A stretch of 64,000 bases of DNA from an uncultured Bacteroidales bacterium (GTDB lineage: Bacteria; Bacteroidota; Bacteroidia; Bacteroidales; Paludibacteraceae): the NCBI GenBank assembly GCA_945921355.1, contig CAMEKM010000002.1, positions 1 to 64,000 on the forward strand, in the 5' to 3' direction. Position 1 is the stretch's first letter; every line of letters starts with the position of its first letter. The position numbers and the translations under genes were made by a program. The notes under the pieces were generated by a model. It was not told where the DNA came from, did not search any database, and saw nothing but the letters and a program-made list of their open reading frames with translations. Of the stretch, positions 57,254 to 64,000 are shown one piece after another.

Positions 57254-57601
57254 CTACTCCTCTCCTCCCATCGTACACGAACCATTGAAGATAGCATTGG
57301 GCTCTACCATCAATGTCTGGGTAGTGATCTCGCCTTTCAGACGACTGGTAGCACGCAGTGCCAACGTATATTTCACGTCTATCTTACCATCCAATGTCCC
57401 CATGATCTCGGCGCTCTGACATTCCACGGTACCTTTCACCATACCCTGCTCACCGATTACCATTTTGCCTGAGCATTTCACATCTCCCTCTATCGTACCA
57501 TCGATACGAATATCACTATCCGTTATCACGGTTCCTATGATCTTACTTCCTGATGTCAATGCATTGTATAATGCACCTGTGTTTTGTTGATTTGTTGCCA
57601 T
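57254..57601 (-). CDS. Polymer-forming cytoskeletal protein (bactofilin)
   Basis: SGSKIIGTVITDSDIRIDGTIEGDVKCSGKMVIGEQGMVKGTVECQSAEIMGTLDGKI. Confidence 0.92.
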   Translation of the reverse strand: MATNQQNTGALYNALTSGSKIIGTVITDSDIRIDGTIEGDVKCSGKMVIGEQGMVKGTVECQSAEIMGTLDGKIDVKYTLALRATSRLKGEITTQTLMVEPNAIFNGSCTMGGEE

Positions 57602-57675
57602 ATATTTATTCTTTCAAAATTATTTTCTTTTCTTTCCGCCCGCAAAGGTACAAAAAAAATCACAATTGACCAAAT

Positions 57676-58551
57676 TTACATACCACTATTTGCATCTTTA
57701 CCCCATTTCCAGCGATTATGTGACCATAGCCAACGAGCTGGCTGCTCACGGATATTGGCTTCTAACAAGCGCGCATAAGCCAACGTAATCTCACCATCAC
57801 CCATCTGCTGTGGACTATCAGTAATCACCTCGAAATAGATACGATAATGACCGCGCTCAGGACACCTGATATGCGCATACACCACGCCCAAATCAAACTT
57901 ACGAGATAGCACCTCACCACCATCCAAAAAAGCCGTATCCTGATGCAAGAAACTTGTCCATATATGCGCATTACGGGGTGATGGCTTCTGGTCGGCTATC
58001 AAACCTATCACATACGGATGATCCGCATGGCGCAACTGCACCAACCTGCGCAATAGCACATGCTTCTCCACGCACTCGCCACCACGTTTGCTGCGCAACA
58101 CCAACATCGCATGATCCGCATGGCTGTTCTTCTGCCTGCGATAGACATTATACTCCACGATCGACTTATCAGCTAACTGCTTACTCAAATCTGCCAACCA
58201 CTCCCAGTTGCACATATGTCCCAAATAAACCATCACACCATGTTTCTGGCGCGCTAAATCCTCAAGCAACTCCGTGTTCTCAAATACCACCCGCTCGCGC
58301 ATCTCCGCATCACTCGCACGATAACCATAGATCATCTCCACCAATATATCGGCAAAATGATGATAAAAAGCAGCCACTATCGCCTCACGCTCAGCATCCG
58401 ACTTATCAGGAAAAGACAATCGGATATTCTTCCACACCAACTTCAGTCGATAGCGCACCACATAACGCACCATAGGATAAATCACGTAGTCAGCCATCCT
58501 ATACAACAACGACAATGGCAAAAGACTAAATATACGAATCAAAAAGAGCAT
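57676..58551 (-). CDS. Lysophospholipid/lipid A acyltransferase (LpxL/HtrB family)
   Basis: LLYRMADYVIYPMVRYVVRYRLKLVWKNIRLSFPDKSDAERE; VYLGHMCNWEW. Confidence 0.9.
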   Translation of the reverse strand: MLFLIRIFSLLPLSLLYRMADYVIYPMVRYVVRYRLKLVWKNIRLSFPDKSDAEREAIVAAFYHHFADILVEMIYGYRASDAEMRERVVFENTELLEDLARQKHGVMVYLGHMCNWEWLADLSKQLADKSIVEYNVYRRQKNSHADHAMLVLRSKRGGECVEKHVLLRRLVQLRHADHPYVIGLIADQKPSPRNAHIWTSFLHQDTAFLDGGEVLSRKFDLGVVYAHIRCPERGHYRIYFEVITDSPQQMGDGEITLAYARLLEANIREQPARWLWSHNRWKWGKDANSGM

Positions 58552-58557
58552 TTTTGT

Positions 58558-59403
58558 TTAGACAATCGTTGGCAAATAAACAAATAAGAAATACACCACA
58601 GGCACTGCCAACAGCAAGCTATCAAATCGATCCAACACACCACCATGACCAGGCATGAACTTGCCCGAATCTTTGACGCCCAAAGTGCGCTTGAATAGGC
58701 TCTCCATCAAATCACCCAATGTACCAAAAGCACCTGCGAACAAAGCAAAGAACAAACTATTACTCAAGGTCATATCACCCATCCATCCCACACGGAAGAA
58801 CACATATCCTGCTATCAAGTCGAACACGAAGCCACCTATCAATCCTTCCCACGACTTGGCAGGGCTCACACGCGGAAACATCTTGTGATTACCTCCTTTG
58901 CGTTTGCTCATCAAACTGCCTACAATGTACGCACCGCTATCGTTTACCCATATCACAATAAACAGGGCCAGCATCAGCCATTTGCTGTACATCAACACAC
59001 CATTCATCAAGGCAAAAGGCAAAGCAATCATCAGCTGTCCTGCACATAGATTGCCCCACGAATGAATGGGCTGTACTTGCGGACGAAACAGATGGGAAAT
59101 GAGGGCAAGCAACATGATGGCGATATATGCCACCAGCAAACCACGCCAAATCAAATCGCCAAAGAAGAGAAAATACAACGTACTATACAATAGTGCATTC
59201 GATATCATGGCATAGGTCATTGTCTTGATATCAGAACCCACCAATGCATGAAACTCTCTCACTGCCAACGTACTGACAAGCATAAACACCATACCAAACA
59301 GCAAAGGATGACCGCCAAAACATGCTGGCTGAACCAATATGGCACCTACTACCACTCCTGCATAGACGATTGCAGACAGGGTGCGAGTAATAAAATTGTT
59401 CAT
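58558..59403 (-). CDS. cdsA: Phosphatidate cytidylyltransferase
   Basis: NDSGAYIVGSLMSKRKG; PRVSPAKSWEGLIGG; KDSGKFMPGHGGVLDRFDSLL. Confidence 0.93.
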   Translation of the reverse strand: MNNFITRTLSAIVYAGVVVGAILVQPACFGGHPLLFGMVFMLVSTLAVREFHALVGSDIKTMTYAMISNALLYSTLYFLFFGDLIWRGLLVAYIAIMLLALISHLFRPQVQPIHSWGNLCAGQLMIALPFALMNGVLMYSKWLMLALFIVIWVNDSGAYIVGSLMSKRKGGNHKMFPRVSPAKSWEGLIGGFVFDLIAGYVFFRVGWMGDMTLSNSLFFALFAGAFGTLGDLMESLFKRTLGVKDSGKFMPGHGGVLDRFDSLLLAVPVVYFLFVYLPTIV

Positions 59404-59429
59404 ATCTTTTTCTATTTTTTTGTCAAATA

Positions 59430-59470
59430 ATTTGCAAAGGTAGCAAAAAAATTGTAACTTTGCAAACAAT
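59430..59470. promoter_or_regulatory. Divergent promoters between cdsA and the 59493 gene
   Basis: tttgcaaaggtagcaaaaaaattgtaactttgcaaac: TACCTTTG on minus, TAACTTTG on plus. Confidence 0.6.
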
Positions 59471-59492
59471 TTCACAAAAAACAATCATTATT

Positions 59493-59846
59493 ATGGCAAA
59501 TGCTAACATCGAACTCAGTCTTATGGACGCTGAGGAAAAGCAACAATTGGAGTATATCTGGAATCTGATTCCTGCCGCTGACCGCGAGGGTCTAACCCAA
59601 GCAGATGTGCTGATGGTATTGGACTTGATGGACGATTACCTCGTATCACAAGGGCTACTCCAAGAGGAGGATAACACCGATGAAGTGACCTACCTCGAAG
59701 GAGAGATTGACGAGACCGAACAACTCCATTACCTCATCGAGCAAACCAAAGCACTCGGTCGTCCACTCACCAGCGAACAATTGCAACTCATCATGGATGG
59801 CGAATTGCAATACGGCATTGAGCAAGGATACTACGAAGAAGAATAA
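59493..59846 (+). CDS. Conserved hypothetical acidic protein
   Basis: MANANIELSLMDAEEKQQLEYIWNLIPAADREGLTQADVLMVLDLMDDYL. Confidence 0.7.
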   Translation: MANANIELSLMDAEEKQQLEYIWNLIPAADREGLTQADVLMVLDLMDDYLVSQGLLQEEDNTDEVTYLEGEIDETEQLHYLIEQTKALGRPLTSEQLQLIMDGELQYGIEQGYYEEE

Positions 59847-59898
59847 CTGTCAACTGTCAACTGTCAACTGCCAACTGTCAACTGTCAACTGTCAACTG
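59847..59898. repeat. CTGTCAACTGTCAACTGCCAACTGTCAACTGTC repeat block
   Basis: Same family as 366-492 and 21582-21624. Confidence 0.92.
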
Positions 59899-60459
59899 TG
59901 CGATGGTCAGCACATAATGACGATTGGCATTGTCCAAGGATGTGAATCGGGTGTCTGGTGCCGCACTGAGCACTTCATGCAAGTCAGAGATGATACCTGT
60001 GGCTTGCATTTTTACTACCGCCTCTTTCTTGGTCCACAAGCGGGTGAATGCCCAATCTGGTGCATCGGACGATAGGATAGATGCTTGCTCCGAAGCATTC
60101 ATCGTCTTGTGCATCAAACCCTCCTTCAATGGGCGCACAGCCTCTATATCAATGCCTATTGGTTGACTATCAACAGCCACTGCTATCCCCGCTTTGCAAT
60201 GGGAAATCGAGAAATACGGTCCTCCATCTATCGCAGGCGCACCATATGCATTGTATGTGAATATCGGACACCTATCTTCCCCACCCCACTCACGCAGCAA
60301 TTCACATAGCATCTCATACGACTTCAAGCAACAATACTGCCCAAACACATGCTGATAGCGCAACGCCTGTGCTCGACGTTGGTCGGACACCAATGGCAGC
60401 AGACGAGCCACCTCCGCCGCCGTACACTGCTCCATATCATCGAAGATGCGATAAATCAT
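59878..60459 (-). CDS. 4'-phosphopantetheinyl transferase superfamily protein (C-terminus read from repeat)
   Basis: YFSISHCKAGIAVAVDSQPIGIDIEAVRPLKE; FTRLWTKKEAVVKMQATGI. Confidence 0.87.
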   Translation of the reverse strand: MIYRIFDDMEQCTAAEVARLLPLVSDQRRAQALRYQHVFGQYCCLKSYEMLCELLREWGGEDRCPIFTYNAYGAPAIDGGPYFSISHCKAGIAVAVDSQPIGIDIEAVRPLKEGLMHKTMNASEQASILSSDAPDWAFTRLWTKKEAVVKMQATGIISDLHEVLSAAPDTRFTSLDNANRHYVLTIAQLTVDS

Positions 60460-60483
60460 TTGACTGCTTACCTGTTTACGATT

Positions 60484-61251
60484 TTAGAAGATTCTTAACT
60501 TACGAATCAGGCGCAGCATACAGGTAGGTATCAGTGCCACCAATAAGAGCAAGAGATGATTCCACAACGCAGGTACCGTCACCTTAGCACGCCCACGGAA
60601 CATGGCATTCACTCCACGACGAGCCAAGTAGTCTGGTTCTACGATATACCCCAATACCAATCCCATCTTGGTCAGCCACGGACGAATATGATATAATCCC
60701 GTGTTGATAGCTCCTGGGCTGACGTTAGTCACATACACTCCCTTCTCCTTCAATTCGATATGCACCGAACGGGTGAAGTTGCTCAAGAAGGCTTTGGTCG
60801 CCCCATAGGTGCTCAAACGTTGTACGGCAATATCCGCAGTGATGGAACACATATTGAGGATATATCCTTTGCCACGTTGGACCATGTCTTGAGCGAAATA
60901 GTACATCAGCATAGCGGGCGTATGCATGTGTAGATTAAAGATGAGTTGGTTAAAAGCCTCTGAGTCATCCAAGAAGTCACGGTCGTGATATACCCCAGCG
61001 TTGTTGATGAGCACTTCTACTGGTATGTTTGCTGCCTTGCAATAGTCATACAATTCTTTGGCAGCATCTTGTACTCCCAAATTGCGAACCAACGAAACCA
61101 CCTCCACCCCAAACTCTTGGCGAAGCAGCAGTGCTTTGTCGTGTATGGCTTCTTCATTGCTGACGATGAGAAGGTCATATCCTTTCTGTGCCATTATTCG
61201 GGCGTACTCAAATCCACACCCCGAACTGGCTCCTGTGATTAGTGCGTACAT
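60484..61251 (-). CDS. SDR family NAD(P)-dependent oxidoreductase
   Basis: YALITGASSGCGFEYARIMAQKGYDLLIVS; VLINNAGVYHDRDF; YGATKAFLSNFTRSVHIEL. Confidence 0.9.
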   Translation of the reverse strand: MYALITGASSGCGFEYARIMAQKGYDLLIVSNEEAIHDKALLLRQEFGVEVVSLVRNLGVQDAAKELYDYCKAANIPVEVLINNAGVYHDRDFLDDSEAFNQLIFNLHMHTPAMLMYYFAQDMVQRGKGYILNMCSITADIAVQRLSTYGATKAFLSNFTRSVHIELKEKGVYVTNVSPGAINTGLYHIRPWLTKMGLVLGYIVEPDYLARRGVNAMFRGRAKVTVPALWNHLLLLLVALIPTCMLRLIRKLRIF

Positions 61252-61494
61252 ATATTTTCTTTGACTTTAGACTGTGAACATTCGAGCATTAACTCGTACT
61301 TTTTCGCTGCAAAGGTACAATAATTTTGTGATACCTACAAGAGATAAATGGCGAAAATCATATTTTTATCCCATTTCGCGAATAAACCGAATACACGTTT
61401 CCTGCAAGTTTCGCGACCACCATAGGAGATCTGTGGGACTTCTATGGGCTTTCGGTGGCTTTCTGTATAACGCGCGTCTATAATAATGCTGCAA

Positions 61495-61532
61495 AAATCT
61501 TCGGCACAGAAGGGGTTTTGTGCCGAAGATTT
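61495..61532. repeat. 14-bp perfect inverted repeat
   Basis: AAATCTTCGGCACA-gaaggggttt-TGTGCCGAAGATTT; more TGTGCCGAAG copies at ~61626 and ~61638. Confidence 0.9.
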
Positions 61533-61564
61533 GTAACTTTTGCTATAAAAATACGCTTAAAGCA

Positions 61565-61612
61565 AGCGGAAGGTGTTGATTACCAACGCCTACCGCTGGG
61601 GTGATTTTTTTG
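61565..61612 (+). terminator. Hairpin plus T-tract, terminator-like
   Basis: AGCGGaAGGTGTTGattaCCAACGCCTaCCGCTggggtgaTTTTTTTG. Confidence 0.55.
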
Positions 61613-61658
61613 TTATTTTTTTCTTTGTGCCGAAGATTGTGCCGAAGGTAGGCAAAGA

Positions 61659-62177
61659 TTATTTATTTCCTTTGGCGCGGTTGTGGGTTTGGCAGAGCAT
61701 TTGGCAGTTGCTCACATCGGTTGCGCCGCTTTTGCTCCATGCAGTTACATGGTCGGCATCCATTTCAGAGAGTTTGTAAATTCTCGTTCGATTATTGTCT
61801 TTTCCGATAGCACAGAGAGGGCAATTACTTACACTATTAGTTCGAGCCTCTTCTGTTTGGCGAGCATAGACACTCTTCTTTGTGGCATCATCAAAGCAAC
61901 GAACTTCTAATAGTCGAGGTAATTGACAACCTCCTAAAATATACTCAAATATTCCCTTACGTGATTTAACATAAGGATCTGCATATAACTCCTGCTGTTT
62001 TTGTGCGACCTCCTCACGATTGTACGGGATGTTATGATATAATTCGTAATATTCTCCCCAAGGCAATCCCTGCATTTCGCTCTCAATATGAATAAACACG
62101 GAATCAATCCAATCAATTACACTTGTGAAATAATTGCGTAATTCATTGATATTTGTGTCGTTTCGATGCAATGACAT
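61659..62177 (-). CDS. HNH endonuclease domain (C-terminal half of split DUF262-HNH protein)
   Basis: NCPLCAIGKDNNRTRIYKLSEMDADHVTAWSKSGATDVSNCQMLCQTHNRAKGNK. Confidence 0.85.
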   Translation of the reverse strand: MSLHRNDTNINELRNYFTSVIDWIDSVFIHIESEMQGLPWGEYYELYHNIPYNREEVAQKQQELYADPYVKSRKGIFEYILGGCQLPRLLEVRCFDDATKKSVYARQTEEARTNSVSNCPLCAIGKDNNRTRIYKLSEMDADHVTAWSKSGATDVSNCQMLCQTHNRAKGNK

Positions 62178-62216
62178 ATACTCTTTAATATTCTTTTCTC
62201 CGCGTGCGACCCATGA

Positions 62217-62825
62217 TTATGCAGTGTGTAAATAATCTTGGCGATTTACTTTGCCTCGAATAAATGATGACCACTTTTGCATGTTGGCATTTTGCGAATT
62301 GGAAAATTCTCGCTTGGCTTCGGAAACAAAAGGTCCGCTAAAGACTGCATTCCAAATCTCTTGGTCATTCAATGGAACACCTGCAATATTGATTGTTTCA
62401 AACCATTCACGTATCTCACTTTCTTTTCCTTCACAAATATAAATCAATAGAGGGGTATTTAATATTTTCTCGCGCAGATCTTCTGCTAATCCATCGAAGT
62501 TACGAGGCAAGCCATTGACTGGCACAGCAAACTTGTTAGTCACATATCTACCGAAACTAGTAATGCGTTGCTGTCCATCTAATACCTCGTATCGATCTTC
62601 TCCTACTTTGTTAAAATATAGAACACCTATAGGATATCCTTTAAGTAATGAATCTATTACTGCAACATCTTTCTTTCCATCAGCATAGATATAATTGCGT
62701 TGATATTCTGGTTGAATAGTCAGTTTGCCATTCAATCCGAACAATCCTTTGCCTTCTAACTCGTTGTACGTAAAGCCAACACAAATGTCACGTACAGTTA
62801 AATCAGTTCGTAATGAAGTGTCCAT
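62217..62825 (-). CDS. DUF262 domain protein (N-terminal half of split DUF262-HNH protein)
   Basis: [60 protein letters not shown]. Confidence 0.88.
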   Translation of the reverse strand: MDTSLRTDLTVRDICVGFTYNELEGKGLFGLNGKLTIQPEYQRNYIYADGKKDVAVIDSLLKGYPIGVLYFNKVGEDRYEVLDGQQRITSFGRYVTNKFAVPVNGLPRNFDGLAEDLREKILNTPLLIYICEGKESEIREWFETINIAGVPLNDQEIWNAVFSGPFVSEAKREFSNSQNANMQKWSSFIRGKVNRQDYLHTA

Positions 62826-62836
62826 AGTACATAATT

Positions 62837-63940
62837 TTATGATTTTTTACGAATAACTATTCTTGGGTATAATCTTTGATACCCATCTTCTTTTTGAAGA
62901 TAAAATGCAGGTCCTCCTTGTTGTGATTTGGGAAGATTTGCAGGTTTAGTAGTTGCCAAAGTCAAACTGATTCCTATTATTTCATATTGTTCTGGACAAT
63001 ATTTATCCATAAATGTAACAGGTACGCCCATCAAACCATTGTAATCAGAAGGTATAGCATCTGAAAATGGAATTTCTAAAGCATCATAGTTAACATATTT
63101 CACATATTCTTTTCCTTTGATTTCTTGATGTTTGCTATACTTTATGTTATCTGCCATTGTCATGGATTTATAAGGTAAGTGTCTTCTTCCATGTTCTAAA
63201 TTTGTATACCAACGAACACCTTTGACCTTGATATAATGAGTACCTTCTTCATCGATACGCCAACCAGCTGCCTCCAATGGATATTCATTAGGAACTCGAA
63301 ATTCTCTATCACCACTATAGATTGAAGGTCCTAACCACATCTTGTCCTCTTTAATTAAAGGGAATATTTCTTTATAGCAAATATTATTAATATTACCTAA
63401 AATTAGAAATTGTTTATTTGCTTCCATAATCCAAGCGACAAACTCTCTAAATAAAGAAAATGGAGGGTTTGTAATAATAATGTCTGCTTCATCTCGTAAT
63501 GCTTTTACTTCTTTGCTTCGAAAATCACCATCTCCTTCGAGATATTCCCATTGCAAATCATCCAAATCTATACGTCCACTATGATTGACATCGCGTTCTA
63601 ATACAAATATTTTTCCATGTGTTCGGGTTTTCTTTTTATCAAATTTTGGTGTTTCTGTTTCAAATAAAGTAGGTTCATACCACTTGGTATTTTTACTCTC
63701 CACTGCAAAAGAAGTGCTGATTAGTTTTTTCAAACCAAATAACTCGAAGTTTTCCGCAAAGAAGCGTGTAAAGTTGCTCCATTCAGGATCATCGCATGGC
63801 AAAAGAATCGTTTTCCCTCGAAAGACATCAGGGTTATATTCTAAATATGCATTCACTTCCATTTGAATGTCTGCATATTGTGTGTAAAATTCATCTTTTT
63901 TGGCAGCCTTAGCTTGGCGCAAATTATCATTTTTTGCCAT
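62837..63940 (-). CDS. Adenine-specific DNA methyltransferase, EcoRI family
   Basis: [84 protein letters not shown]. Confidence 0.9.
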   Translation of the reverse strand: MAKNDNLRQAKAAKKDEFYTQYADIQMEVNAYLEYNPDVFRGKTILLPCDDPEWSNFTRFFAENFELFGLKKLISTSFAVESKNTKWYEPTLFETETPKFDKKKTRTHGKIFVLERDVNHSGRIDLDDLQWEYLEGDGDFRSKEVKALRDEADIIITNPPFSLFREFVAWIMEANKQFLILGNINNICYKEIFPLIKEDKMWLGPSIYSGDREFRVPNEYPLEAAGWRIDEEGTHYIKVKGVRWYTNLEHGRRHLPYKSMTMADNIKYSKHQEIKGKEYVKYVNYDALEIPFSDAIPSDYNGLMGVPVTFMDKYCPEQYEIIGISLTLATTKPANLPKSQQGGPAFYLQKEDGYQRLYPRIVIRKKS

Positions 63941-64000
63941 GATTGATAGTTTGTGTTTATGCATACTATCAATTCGCTAACGACAAGAAAAGTGAGTTCC

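Overview
Chromosomal window from a Bacteroidota (Bacteroidales-like) genome, judged from TAnnTTTG -7 promoters, PorT/TamL/Wzi-type envelope proteins and HU-LysM, BspA-like and InlB-repeat secreted proteins. Conserved core genes flank two accessory zones. Left core: recQ, rimO, two HU genes, uvrA, gmk, nadD, rubredoxin, mtaB, rho, aroQ, porT-like. Right core: TonB receptor, mutS, ABC exporter, lpxK, sppA, rnhB, tamL-like, GT2, Wzi-like, sugar transferase, ompH, DUF1015, bactofilin, acyltransferase, cdsA, PPTase, SDR. Accessory zone A (about 15.8-23.8 kb) is a repeat-rich, phage-remnant-like island: HTH, RepA/AAA_25 ATPase, XRE, AAA/DUF4143 ATPase, paralogous small proteins, holin-like, DUF5675 and spanin-like lipoproteins. 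It carries several families of structured intergenic repeats, some with compensatory stem changes. Accessory zone B (about 23.9-37.4 kb) is a TPR-TM-AraC regulator, interrupted by one in-frame TAG, followed by four large secreted proteins sharing a C-terminal motif and cassette-like leaders and trailers. A two-block operator with exact phasing is shared by the regulator promoter and the first secreted-protein promoter. The right edge holds an EcoRI-type adenine methylase next to a DUF262-HNH gene broken by a single in-frame stop. Several housekeeping ORFs (rimO, uvrA, an AAA ATPase, DUF5675) contain in-frame copies of the dispersed intergenic repeats. No rRNA, tRNA or CRISPR array was recognised. 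All family assignments come from reading the sequence; no database search was run.
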